A DNA stretch of 64,000 bases, taken from NCBI RefSeq assembly GCF_019352175.1, contig NZ_JACBYI010000032.1:1-64000 (forward strand). Reading direction: 5' to 3'. Shown here one piece after another: positions 1-7,917 of the stretch. The translations under genes and the position numbers were made by a program. Numbering within the stretch: position 1 is the first letter of the stretch; every line of letters begins with the position of its first letter. Source of the DNA: Paenibacillus sp. S150 (GTDB lineage Bacteria > Bacillota > Bacilli > Paenibacillales > Paenibacillaceae). The notes below the pieces were generated by a model. That model had not been told where the DNA came from. It did not search any database and was given only the letters and a program-made list of their open reading frames with translations.

Positions 1-2
1 CG

Positions 3-620
3 ACACCGGGCGAGACACCGGCGCCGACACCGGGCGAGACACCGGCGCCGACACCGGGCGAGACACCGGCGCCGACACCGGGCGAGACACCAACGCCGAC
101 ACCGGGCGAGACACCGGCGCCGACACCAAATCCATCATCGACGCCAACACCAAGCCCGTCGGCAACACCGGACCCTTCGCCGACACCAGGACCTACACCG
201 ACGCCAACGCCAAGCGCATCGGCAACGCCGACACCAAATCCATCATCAACGCCAACACCAAGCCCGTCGGCAACACCGGACCCTTCACCGACACCAGGAC
301 CTACACCAACGCCAAGCGCATCGGCAACGCCGACGCCAAGCGCATCGGCAACGCCGACGCCGAGCGCATCGGCAACGCCGACGCCAAGCGCATCGGCAAC
401 ACCAACGCCAAGCGCATCGGCAACACCGACGCCAAGCGCATCGGCAACGCCAACGCCGGCGCCAAGCGCATCGGCAACGCCGGCGCCGAGCGCATCGGCA
501 ACGCCAACGCCGGCGCCAAGCGCATCGGCAACGCCGACGCCAAGCGCATCGGCAACGCCGACGCCAAGCGCATCGGCAACGCCGACGCCAAGCGCATCGG
601 CAACGCCGACGCCAACCACT
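3..620 (+). repeat. In-frame Thr/Pro stalk repeats (TPGETPAP and TPSASA units)
   Basis: The DNA is built from short near-identical units: 24-nt units encoding TPGETPAP at the start, then about a dozen 18-nt units encoding TPSASA, plus a longer duplicated block (about positions 125-205 and 231-308). Units are multiples of three, so copy-number change would alter stalk length without breaking the frame. Reverse-strand reading frames here are artefacts of the repeat. Confidence 0.85.
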
Positions 621-977
621 ACAGTAGCTTTTGTGCCTGAAACTGTGCCAACGCCTACACCGCTCACGTTAATTGGTACGATTGTGGATGATACGGTGAT
701 TAATGATGGTCCAGTACCGCTGGGACCTGTGCCAACGGCCGTTCCTGAACCGACAGCATCACTGCAGCCGACCCCTGCGCCTGCTCCGGCGGCCACACCG
801 CAGACCGGGGAAGAAATCGTAATTGATGACGAGGTTCCGCTGGGCAGCGTAGAGGCCGATAAGCTGCCGCAGACCGGGGAATCCAGTCCGGCACCGTATT
901 ATATCGCGGGTCTGGGGATAGCCGGGTTGGGCCTGCTCCTCAGCAGAAGAGCAGGAAGCAGTAAACGCAAACGTTAA
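3..977 (+). CDS. LPXTG-anchored Thr/Pro-repeat surface protein (5' end outside window)
   Basis: The reading frame is open from the window edge, so the N-terminal functional part is missing; 324 residues remain. Roughly the first 200 are a low-complexity Thr/Pro/Ser/Ala stalk, first TPGETPAP units and then many TPSASA units. A non-repetitive linker follows, then LPQTG near residue 292, a hydrophobic segment (IAGLGIAGLGLLL) and a basic tail (RRAGSSKRKR). LPxTG, membrane segment and positive tail are the classic sortase cell-wall sorting signal, so the protein is inferred to be covalently anchored to peptidoglycan with the repeats spanning the wall. A second TG motif (PQTGEE) lies about 30 residues earlier without a membrane segment. 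A rho-independent terminator follows at 1029-1071. What the missing domain binds or cleaves cannot be told. Confidence 0.85.
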   Translation, partial: TPGETPAPTPGETPAPTPGETPAPTPGETPTPTPGETPAPTPNPSSTPTPSPSATPDPSPTPGPTPTPTPSASATPTPNPSSTPTPSPSATPDPSPTPGPTPTPSASATPTPSASATPTPSASATPTPSASATPTPSASATPTPSASATPTPAPSASATPAPSASATPTPAPSASATPTPSASATPTPSASATPTPSASATPTPTTTVAFVPETVPTPTPLTLIGTIVDDTVINDGPVPLGPVPTAVPEPTASLQPTPAPAPAATPQTGEEIVIDDEVPLGSVEADKLPQTGESSPAPYYIAGLGIAGLGLLLSRRAGSSKRKR

Positions 978-1028
978 GCACCTATGAGGTGTAACAAATT
1001 ATTCTATCTGTCCCTCTTCTTCAATTAG

Positions 1029-1071
1029 AAAAAGCTGCTTCAGGAGACATTCTCTCCAGAAGCAGCTTTTT
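1029..1071 (+). terminator. Rho-independent terminator after LPXTG gene
   Basis: Inverted arms AAAAAGCTGCTTC and GAAGCAGCTTTTT (13 bp) enclose a 17-nt loop and end in a T run. It lies 52 nt after the stop codon. Confidence 0.85.
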
Positions 1072-1120
1072 GACAGCAGAAAGCGGCTATATAGATTGAA
1101 CTGAAAACTTTACACCCTAA

Positions 1121-1441
1121 CCAGTAAACGATCAATTATTTCAAGAGGGCACTGAGGAAGAAAAGTTATGGGACTATTCTATATCGAAGGAGTTTTCTTC
1201 CTTAAAAGCACGCTATACAATTGATTCGGCTGACCTTGAGGTACAGGGTAATTGGTGGGACATGAATTTTCAGGTCTTACAGCATGGAGTAGTCATAGGT
1301 GAAGTGAGCAAGGAGTGGTTCACTTGGGGCGATAGCTACAAGGTTCAAATATTGAATGAGGAGATTGAGGCCATCATGATTGCGATTGTTGTCGCAATTG
1401 ATTGTGTGAAGGCTGACCAAGCTGCCGCTTCTCACCAGTGA
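1121..1441 (+). pseudogene. Truncated LURP-one-related (YxjI-like) gene remnant
   Basis: An open frame from a stop codon at 1118-1120 to TGA at 1439-1441 encodes about 106 residues with no start codon or ribosome-binding site at its head. The C-terminal 70 residues contain LEVQGNWWDMNF, ISKEWFTWGD-like (VSKEWFTWGDSYKVQI) and AIVVAIDCV. These match the beta-barrel core of the LURP-one/scramblase-like family (YxjI, about 165 residues). The N-terminal third is missing or unrecognisable, so I call it a decayed fragment. It could be the 3' end of a gene displaced by rearrangement, because the repeat-rich DNA that follows also looks unstable. Confidence 0.6.
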
Positions 1442-2889
1442 TGCAAGTCTTGGCCGCCGCTGTTATTTCCATTTATTTAGCCTTTTATGTGCTGCCTTGT
1501 CCATACCAAACATTTTGCGGAATTTCCACTGTAAGTCCCTGTTGATGGAATTGTCGTAATCCCAAAGTTCGTATAAACATCCGGAAAAGCAAGTAATTTA
1601 TCCCTTAGGCATAATGAGAAATGCCTGTTTCCAAACCGCATTTTCCACGATGCCCCTAACCAAATCCCTTCGCTCGTAATATGATTATGTCCTGGAAATG
1701 ATCCAGTATCAATGCTTCCTCTTTCTTTTCGAAAGGGATCGGGCTTAAAAGTTTTGCCAATTCTGATCTTCTCCGGAAACCGCATAGCCGGCTACCCCAG
1801 CATACCTTTGAAAAGAATCAGTAAACCTGCCCGCGATTTCATTAACGAAGGGAGTTGGGGAATATCTCTGGATAAAGTAAAGGAACCCGCCTCATCTTTT
1901 AAATCCAACTGAAAAATCTACATACTCCTTTGAAATTAAATTTTCTGAATCTCTATGTATATGAATTGAACCGGCAAACCTGAAAAAGCTGATGGAACGC
2001 AAGGAGCCCATAGGGAACTGAAGCGAAGTGGAAAAAGTAACACTAATGGGCTGGAATTCTGGATTTAACAGGCTTTAGTGGGATTTTGTACACTTATTGG
2101 AGGCCATCTCCCCCCATACACCTGATTTCAGCCGGATTAGCTGTACTTTTTCCCACTAGGGATGATCCATTATCCGAATGCGCTACCTTAGTGTTCCTTT
2201 TTACCACTAATTACGGCTGGCGAAAAAGCGGCGGAAGGGAATTTGGAGACTGCAGGAGCGGAGCGTCTGCCTTTGTCTGCGGATTTCCACCGCGAACAGT
2301 GATATACATCAAGAAATCTGCAAACGGGCAGCGGCGGGAAGTCCAAGCATTCTCCGGAGTCACGACCAATCCTAAATAGAAAAATTACAAGTTCAATCTA
2401 TGTAGCAACGCGTCATGCAGGTATGACTGAAGTTTTTCCAGCATATTGCTTACTGTTTCTGTTTCCGATTCCTGTTGTCATTCCTTCGGACCACTACGGA
2501 CCGTACAGGCTCTATTTTCCGCATACGGCCCATGCAGCCCGGTTAACGGACCGGAACGCGCTTATTGCCTCTCCGGCAGGCATTTTCCGGAAGAAACTCT
2601 GTAATAAGTGCAGTTGAGTCCGTTAGCATGGCGAAAACCTGGCTTCCGCATGAAATAAGAACCCCTGAGTCCGCTGCAAGGCGACAGACTGACCTGTCAG
2701 AGGACCAACACAAGTCGCGAGTTTATGCCGCCATCGGGGGCGGTGATTAAACACTCCCTTTATTAATCAGCTTATGCCGTATTTCCGGATGGTCCCGGAG
2801 CCATGGTATACTATGCTGGAAATCGGCCGGAGATAAGGCTTGCCCCTGGGCAGGTTTCCATTAAACCGAAGGAAAGGTGACATACGTTC
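1442..2889. other. Gene-poor repeat-rich spacer
   Basis: No convincing gene was found. Reverse-strand 1477-1905 can be read as a continuous frame interrupted by one TAG near 1789, possibly a dead gene of unknown family (low confidence). 1965-2215 is a dispersed repeat with a second copy at 58738-59098. It contains four AGTG-N10/11-CACT palindromic motifs at 2027-2044, 2077-2094, 2139-2157 and 2190-2208. 2220-2760 is other non-coding sequence whose short open frames have no ribosome-binding sites. The last 100 nt form the upstream region of the hydrolase gene. Confidence 0.6.
1965..2215 (+). repeat. Dispersed ~250-nt intergenic repeat, copy 1
   Basis: By eye, 1965-2185 aligns with 58738-58940 over nearly its whole length, in the same orientation. 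Shared blocks include ACGCAAGGAG, CGAAGTGGAAAAAGTAACAC, GGGATTTTGTACACTTA, GGAGGCCATCTC, GATTTCAGCCGGATTAG and CACTAGGGATGATCC. Four AGTG/CACT-ended palindromic motifs are embedded. No coding potential is apparent. Confidence 0.8.
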
Positions 2890-3831
2890 ATGTGGAGTGC
2901 AATTATACTTGCAGTTGTGATTATCATCGCTGGCGCCGTTACCTATGCGGGATTCTTTTTTTACGGCATCGCGATCAAGCGGGCTCCCAAGGAGTTCCTG
3001 GCCAAGACGCCTGATCTTAAGGCGGAGCCGCCGGTCGCCGGAGTGTCCTGGGGGGAAGGGGCGGAATGGGTGTCACGCCACAGCTTCAAGAATATTGAGA
3101 TCACTTCTGATGATGGTCTGAGGCTGCGGGGCTATTATCTGCCGTCAGAGCGTGCCGCAGGTCGGACGGCTATTATAGCTCACGGGTATTCCGGTAAAGG
3201 CATGGATATGGGGGCATACGCCAAAATCTATTACGAAAAATTAGGCTATAATGTGCTGATTCCCGATGCCCGTGGGCATGGCGGCAGTACAGGCGATTAC
3301 ATCGGGTTTGGCTGGCCGGAGCGCCGGGATTATCTGAAATGGATTGGATATACCCTCGCGGAGAGCGGACCGGAGGCGCAGATCGTGCTGCATGGGGTAT
3401 CCATGGGCGCAGCAACCGTGATGATGACTTCGGGAGAAGAGCTCCCCCCGCAGGTGAAAGCCATTGTAGCCGATTGCGGATACACCTCCGTCAAAGCGCA
3501 GCTGTCCTATCAGCTGTGGCGGATGTACCATCTGCCAAGCTTTCCTTTTGTGCCGAGCGCGAGTCTGATTACCCGGGTCAAGGCCGGTTATTTCTTCGGA
3601 GAGGCCTCGGCCCTGAAGCAGGTCCGCAAAGCCCGCGTGCCTATACTGTTCATACACGGAGATGCCGACAAGTTCGTGCCGTTCCATATGATGGATGAGC
3701 TGTACCGGGCGTGCAAGAGTCCCAAGGACAAGCTTGTGGTTCACGGTGCGGGTCACGGCTTGGCTTATGACACGGATAAGGCAGCGTATGTAGGGAAAAT
3801 AGTTGATTTTGCCGGCAGATATATACATTGA
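2890..3831 (+). CDS. Membrane-anchored alpha/beta hydrolase (serine hydrolase, S33/DUF1749-like)
   Basis: 313 residues. Residues 3-26 form an N-terminal hydrophobic anchor, so the catalytic domain probably faces outward or lies on the membrane. The hydrolase core begins near residue 70. It has an oxyanion-region motif IIAHGYSGKG (95-104), the DARGHGGS strand (126-133), the nucleophile elbow HGVSMGAA with Ser171, the acid-strand motif FIHGDADKFVP (Asp258 or Asp260), and a C-terminal His in GAGHG (His289). That completes a Ser-Asp-His triad. The length and layout match the Bacillus YqkD-like family of uncharacterised hydrolases; substrate is unknown. The ATG is supported by GGAAAGGTGA ten nt upstream. 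It is monocistronic, ending before an inverted repeat at 3859-3893. Confidence 0.85.
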   Translation: MWSAIILAVVIIIAGAVTYAGFFFYGIAIKRAPKEFLAKTPDLKAEPPVAGVSWGEGAEWVSRHSFKNIEITSDDGLRLRGYYLPSERAAGRTAIIAHGYSGKGMDMGAYAKIYYEKLGYNVLIPDARGHGGSTGDYIGFGWPERRDYLKWIGYTLAESGPEAQIVLHGVSMGAATVMMTSGEELPPQVKAIVADCGYTSVKAQLSYQLWRMYHLPSFPFVPSASLITRVKAGYFFGEASALKQVRKARVPILFIHGDADKFVPFHMMDELYRACKSPKDKLVVHGAGHGLAYDTDKAAYVGKIVDFAGRYIH

Positions 3832-3858
3832 TCTTGAAAAAGTCCCGTAAACGTAGAC

Positions 3859-3893
3859 GCGCCCGATATCCGCAAGCAGCGGTTATCGGGCGC
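3859..3893 (+). terminator. Hairpin after hydrolase gene
   Basis: Ten-bp arms GCGCCCGATA/TATCGGGCGC around a 15-nt loop, 27 nt after the stop codon. There is no T run, so it may act as an mRNA 3' end stabiliser or a weak terminator. Confidence 0.55.
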
Positions 3894-4335
3894 TAATATG
3901 TTCCACGCATGGGGCCGTTCCTTGGCCTTCAAGGAAGCGGCGAAGCCATGCATTCTCAGTATATTTAATCCCCCGCCGTCCGTGAGCAAAACGGGTATCT
4001 TGATTCCTTGTTATTTCCAGCAGCCGTGTGGCGAGAATAATCCTTCCAAAACGACAAAAGCCCTACCTCTCTTTTGTCCTTGCGGCTCCGTGGCCGCGCC
4101 AGTGCGAATCGGAAAACTATGTTCGAATTTAATCTCATAAAAAGGAAGAGTACTGCAAGAAAACGTAAGATTTTGTGTCCAAAATGCCGATAATAGATAA
4201 ACGGGCAACGCATCGGCTTGACATCTTCTTGATGGGGATGTTTTATACAGAAAACAAATATTCTTTGATTATAGCACGGAATGTTTTGGAATGCAAATAG
4301 CAGGGCTGGCAGCAGGGCTGGAAACGGGGGGACGG
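3894..4335. other. Spacer upstream of HD-GYP gene
   Basis: About 440 nt with no supported gene on either strand; the open frames lack ribosome-binding sites and family resemblance. The only recognisable signals are the candidate promoter at 4218-4246 and the Shine-Dalgarno tract at 4326-4332. Confidence 0.5.
4218..4246 (+). promoter_or_regulatory. Candidate sigma-A promoter for HD-GYP gene
   Basis: A perfect -35 TTGACA (4218-4223) is followed after 17 nt by TTTTAT (4241-4246), a 4/6 match to the -10 box. It is about 90 nt upstream of the chosen start. Confidence 0.4.
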
Positions 4336-5868
4336 ATGAATTTATACGGAGCTTTTTTGAAAAAGCAGATTCGCAATTATATATTCGGCTCTGTGGTCGC
4401 GGTGCTGGCAGTGGGAAGTCTGATCCTGCTCTCCTCGCTGGAAATAAGCCTGGAGGAGCACTTGAAGCTGCTGACGGTGCTGCTGCTCTCCTTCATCATT
4501 ATGGCTGCTGCGGAGATCAGTGTTTTCGTCAGGCAGCTCCGGCCCATCCGAAAGGCATTGAAGGAGCGGCAGCCCACACTCGCTATGCTGGAAGAGGCTT
4601 ATTTACATACCCATCGGCTGCCGAAGCTTGCCATACAGCGGATACTGGGGCCGCATTTTCTGGGTTTGTCTCTGCCTGCTTCGCTGATGACCTTTTGGCT
4701 GATCCGTACAGGATTAATCAGTCTTCCCTACTTTTATCTTGTGCTTGCGGTTGCCGGGGCGGTTCTCGTGGCCTGCATGCATGCGCTGATTGAATTTTTC
4801 CTGACCTGTTCGGCTATCATTCCGCTTATTAAGGAATTCAGGAACCGGGCTCTGGAAATGTATAAAGTCGATTTTTCCCTGGAGGGGCATGTTTTTGTGT
4901 CGATCCGGCCCAAGTTCCTTATAACCTGTATGCTGATCGGCACCTTCCCGCTTTTTCTTTTTATTATGGCGACCCAAATCCGGCTCGAAACCCTGCGGAG
5001 CATTTCAGTGGAGAGTCTGCAGGGCTACTGGGAATGGGCGGGGCTTGTGCTGCTGATCGGCACTCTTTTTTCTTCCATAGCAGCCTGGCTTCTGACCCGG
5101 AGCGTGCAGCATCCCATCAACGAACTGTACAAGGCGATGAACAATGTCAAGGACGGGCGTCTGCTGCAGGTGCAGGACGAATATTCCGATGAATTTTCGA
5201 AGCTTGTGGCCGGATTTAACATGATGGTCCGCGGTCTGCAGGCCCGGGAGCAGCAGAGCAGGCAATTGCTTGACAGCTATTTCACTACACTCGCCGTAGC
5301 ACTGGATGCGCGTGATCCGTATACGGCAGGGCATTCGCTGCGTGTGGCGGAATATTCGGTCATTATTGGGCAATTGGCCGGTATGACCGGGCTGGAGCTG
5401 GATAATTTGCGCAAGTCGGCGCTGTTGCACGATATCGGCAAAATCGGCGTACGCGACAGTGTCCTCTTCAAAGAGGAGGCGCTTACCGACGAGGAATTCG
5501 ACCAGATCAAAAGCCATCCGGTCCTTGGAGAGAATATTTTGCGCCAAATTGAGCCTGTGGAGAAAATGGCGCCTTATCTGGGCGGGGTCCGTTCGCATCA
5601 TGAACGATATGACGGCAAGGGGTATCCCGACGGGCTGGCCGGAACCTCCATTCCTCTGCATGGCCGGATTATCGCTGTGGCTGATGCCTATGATGCCATG
5701 ACCTCAGACCGCCCTTACCGTAAAGGAATGGATCATGAGCGGGCGCTGGGTATTCTGGAGCAGGGAAGAGGCTCCCAGTGGGACCCGGAGTTTGCAGGTT
5801 TGTTTCTGGCCTATTTCGGCAAGACTGAGAAATCCGGGGACTCCGGTTCTCCCAGCCGGGTAGGGTGA
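4336..5868 (+). CDS. Membrane HD-GYP domain protein (probable cyclic-di-GMP phosphodiesterase)
   Basis: 510 residues. The first 250 contain about five to six hydrophobic segments. A HAMP-like linker follows (from LLTRSVQHPINELYKAMNNV, then DEYSDEFSKLVAGFNMMV). The catalytic HD-GYP domain fills residues 325-500, with the metal-binding HD dyad in HDIGK (His365-Asp366) and SHHERYDGKGYPDGL (His421-His422), the hallmark of HD-GYP enzymes that hydrolyse c-di-GMP. The arrangement suggests a membrane sensor controlling local c-di-GMP. I start at the ATG at 4336, five nt behind GGGGGGA, rather than the in-frame ATG 45 nt upstream, which would add a poor-quality leader. No diguanylate cyclase is nearby. 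A hairpin follows at 5924-5960. Confidence 0.88.
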   Translation: MNLYGAFLKKQIRNYIFGSVVAVLAVGSLILLSSLEISLEEHLKLLTVLLLSFIIMAAAEISVFVRQLRPIRKALKERQPTLAMLEEAYLHTHRLPKLAIQRILGPHFLGLSLPASLMTFWLIRTGLISLPYFYLVLAVAGAVLVACMHALIEFFLTCSAIIPLIKEFRNRALEMYKVDFSLEGHVFVSIRPKFLITCMLIGTFPLFLFIMATQIRLETLRSISVESLQGYWEWAGLVLLIGTLFSSIAAWLLTRSVQHPINELYKAMNNVKDGRLLQVQDEYSDEFSKLVAGFNMMVRGLQAREQQSRQLLDSYFTTLAVALDARDPYTAGHSLRVAEYSVIIGQLAGMTGLELDNLRKSALLHDIGKIGVRDSVLFKEEALTDEEFDQIKSHPVLGENILRQIEPVEKMAPYLGGVRSHHERYDGKGYPDGLAGTSIPLHGRIIAVADAYDAMTSDRPYRKGMDHERALGILEQGRGSQWDPEFAGLFLAYFGKTEKSGDSGSPSRVG

Positions 5869-5923
5869 TAGAATAAGGCAGGCGCCACAGGCCAAGTGGC
5901 ATTTATCCTAATATGTCATGCGT

Positions 5924-5960
5924 AAGCGGATGCCATCCAGTTTGCTAATGGTATCCGCTT
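5924..5960 (+). terminator. Hairpin after HD-GYP gene
   Basis: Imperfect 13-bp arms AAGCGGATGCCAT and ATGGTATCCGCTT, one mismatch, 11-nt loop. There is no T run directly after it. The sequence is related to the hairpin at 58201-58240 (GGATACC/GGTATCC). Confidence 0.5.
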
Positions 5961-6020
5961 CTGCTTGCGTGCCTATTTTGTGAACTGCTCCGTAAAACCG
6001 ACAAATCCCGAGTACATTCA

Positions 6021-6049
6021 TTGAAGGATTGCAAATGGACCGTTATAAT
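6021..6049 (+). promoter_or_regulatory. Sigma-A promoter of the eetA-eetB-ecf operon
   Basis: TTGAAG (6021-6026), exactly 17 nt, then a perfect TATAAT (6044-6049). The first gene starts 42 nt after the -10 box. No terminator was seen between here and 9576, so this promoter probably drives at least five genes. Confidence 0.7.
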
Positions 6050-6090
6050 TAATAAGTCTGGATTTTAATTAAAAACTAAGGGAGATCATT

Positions 6091-6483
6091 ATGAAACGCG
6101 CAGATGTGCTGCTGATTTCCATCGTGCTCATTGCCGCGCTTGCTTTTATTGTGCCGAGATGGTTAACGAACGACACTGACAAAGCGGGACCCGGCAATAA
6201 TCTCGTAGCCAATATTACGGTGGATGGCAAACTGTATAAGACAGTGAAGCTTACAAAAGAAGAACAAACCATTGATATCCGCACAGAGCGCGGTTATAAC
6301 ATTCTGAAGGTGCACGAGTACGGAATTGAAATGTTCGATGCGGACTGCCCCGACAAGGTATGCCTGAGCTTTGGCCTGATCACCCGTCCCAAGCAGACTA
6401 TCGTATGTCTGCCGCACCGGGTGTTAGTAGAAATAGCAGGCAGCGTGCCGGGAGAGGATGATATAGATGCCTATGTCCAGTAG
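6091..6483 (+). CDS. NusG domain II-containing membrane-anchored protein (EetA-like)
   Basis: 130 residues. Residues 5-24 form a single N-terminal membrane segment; the remainder is an extracytoplasmic NusG-II (pfam07009) domain. Its hallmark ends are ADCPDKVC (Asp-Cys-Pro-x-x-x-Cys) and TIVCLPHRVLVEI. Proteins of this family are EetA in FLEET loci, membrane components of extracellular electron transfer whose exact chemistry is not established. Three Cys remain on the outer face and could pair. RBS AAGGGAG lies 8 nt before the ATG, behind a near-consensus promoter (6021-6049). The stop codon overlaps the start region of the next gene by 17 nt, so the two are translationally coupled. The EetA assignment rests on domain plus neighbourhood. 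Confidence 0.8.
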   Translation: MKRADVLLISIVLIAALAFIVPRWLTNDTDKAGPGNNLVANITVDGKLYKTVKLTKEEQTIDIRTERGYNILKVHEYGIEMFDADCPDKVCLSFGLITRPKQTIVCLPHRVLVEIAGSVPGEDDIDAYVQ

Positions 6484-7018
6484 TGAATCGGCAACGGCTT
6501 TGAAGCGGACGGTAATTGTGGCGATTTTTGCCGCAGTCGCTGTCGTGCTGAGTCTGGTGGAGGCCCAGATCCCGCTCGTCGGGGTCGGTCTGATGCCTGG
6601 AGCCAAGCTTGGTTTTGCCAACATTATGATTCTGACTTGTATTTTCTTTTTACGGGGCCGCGACGCCTTCGTGCTGGTTATCCTGAAGACTTTGCTTACT
6701 GCATTTCTGCTTGGTACATTCTCCAGTCTGCTATTCAGTCTGTTCGGCTCGCTTCTCAGCTTTGTGGTGATGTACCTGCTGGTGAAATGGGGGGGCAGGA
6801 ATTTCAGCGTAATTGGAATCAGCATAGCCGGCGGACTGGCCCATAACACAGGGCAGCTGTTCGCCGCTGCCATAGTGTTCAAATCCACAAGTATTTTCTA
6901 TTACTTGCCTGTGCTGCTTATTGCCGGGATCGTGACGGGGATTGCCGTCGGCTTTGCCGTTCGCTATCTGGTGGCGTCGCTGTCCAAAATATCGCTGTTT
7001 GAAGAGTTTTTGGGCTGA
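6467..7018 (+). CDS. Gx transporter family membrane protein (EetB-like; ECF S-component fold)
   Basis: 183 residues with five to six hydrophobic segments and no soluble domain. It matches the family annotated as Gx transporter or 'heptaprenyl diphosphate synthase component I' (pfam07456), which supplies EetB in FLEET loci. TM1 contains an AxxxA pattern (Ala19-Ala23, followed by AVAVVL), the helix-packing motif by which ECF-transporter S components contact EcfT. Immediately downstream (20-nt gap) are two EcfA ATPases and an EcfT. The sequence therefore suggests this protein is the substrate-binding subunit of a complete ECF transporter; the substrate (flavin, quinone precursor or other) is unknown. 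RBS GGGAGAGGA lies inside eetA. A true prenyl synthase role is unlikely because no DDxxD motif is present. Confidence 0.78.
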   Translation: MPMSSSESATALKRTVIVAIFAAVAVVLSLVEAQIPLVGVGLMPGAKLGFANIMILTCIFFLRGRDAFVLVILKTLLTAFLLGTFSSLLFSLFGSLLSFVVMYLLVKWGGRNFSVIGISIAGGLAHNTGQLFAAAIVFKSTSIFYYLPVLLIAGIVTGIAVGFAVRYLVASLSKISLFEEFLG

Positions 7019-7047
7019 GCCGAACCATCAGCGGAAGGATGACTAAC

Positions 7048-7917
7048 ATGATTGAAGCATATAAAGGCTTGAAGGAGGCAGAAGGAGCGCCGGCTGTGAT
7101 TACAATGGACGGTGTATCGTTCGGCTATGACCCGGAGCATCCCATTCTCCATAATATTAACTTATCCATTCCCCAAGGCCAGTGGGTGAGTGTGGTAGGA
7201 CCGAACGGCTGCGGCAAGTCGACGCTGGTCAAGCTGCTGAACGCCCTGCTGCCCAAAAGTGAGGGGAATATCGTCATTTGCGGCCACCAGCTGGGTGAGG
7301 AAACGATTGGAACAATCCGGCAATGCATCGGCATGGTATTCCAGAATCCCGACAATCAGTTTATCGGGGCTACGGTTGAGGAGGATATGTTATTTGGCCT
7401 GGAAGGCCTGTGTTTGCCTTACGCTGAAATGGAGGAACGCCTGAGAACCTATACCGTGAAGCTGGGGATTGAGCAGTTGCTGTCCAAGCATCCGGGCGAG
7501 CTCTCGGGCGGACAGAAGCAGCGTGTTGCCATCGCATCCATTCTTGCCATGAAGCCAGGCATCGTCATCTTTGACGAGGCCTCTTCCATGTTGGATGAGG
7601 CCAGCCGAGATGAGCTGCTGCGCATTCTGCAGGGGATGCAGGCCGAGGGGCAGTACACCCTACTGATGATTACCCATGATGCCGACGAGATTCTGGCATC
7701 GGATCGTGTGCTTGCCCTGCACGGCGGCGGAATTGCCGCCGATACCACCCCGCAAGAGCTGTTCCGGAATGCAGAGCTGCTGGAGAAATGCCATCTGCTG
7801 GCGCCGTATCCCTGGCGCCTTGCCTCTGAACTCCAGAGCCGGGGAATCAGGGTGGAAGTTCCCGCCAGTGAAAAGGAGCTTATAGATACACTATGGCCAT
7901 ACAACTACAGCAAGTAA
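7048..7917 (+). CDS. ecfA1: ECF transporter ATP-binding subunit EcfA1-like
   Basis: 289 residues. ABC ATPase with Walker A GPNGCGKST (about residue 51-59), Q-loop MVFQNPDNQ, signature LSGGQKQR and Walker B IVIFDEASSMLD. The DEA rather than DEP after Walker B is characteristic of the EcfA1 half. The H-loop is MITHDADE. It pairs with EcfA2 to energise vitamin- or cofactor-type ECF transporters. I start at the second ATG (7048) because GGAAGG lies 9 nt upstream, whereas it directly abuts the ATG at 7039. The gene overlaps ecfA2 by 25 nt. The genomic housekeeping ECF module usually sits beside ribosomal protein genes, so this is likely an extra, dedicated copy. Confidence 0.88.
   Translation: MIEAYKGLKEAEGAPAVITMDGVSFGYDPEHPILHNINLSIPQGQWVSVVGPNGCGKSTLVKLLNALLPKSEGNIVICGHQLGEETIGTIRQCIGMVFQNPDNQFIGATVEEDMLFGLEGLCLPYAEMEERLRTYTVKLGIEQLLSKHPGELSGGQKQRVAIASILAMKPGIVIFDEASSMLDEASRDELLRILQGMQAEGQYTLLMITHDADEILASDRVLALHGGGIAADTTPQELFRNAELLEKCHLLAPYPWRLASELQSRGIRVEVPASEKELIDTLWPYNYSK

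Noticed and set aside
301..615. Reverse-strand frame of repeated MRLASALP units
   Set aside because: It is the antisense of the Thr/Pro repeat codons of a well-supported forward gene and has no ribosome-binding site.
2086..2379. 97-codon forward frame
   Set aside because: Overlaps the dispersed repeat and lacks a ribosome-binding site; no protein resemblance.
6467..7018. Annotation as heptaprenyl diphosphate synthase component I
   Set aside because: The protein is entirely membrane-embedded and has no prenyl-diphosphate motif; the name is a legacy label for the Gx transporter family.
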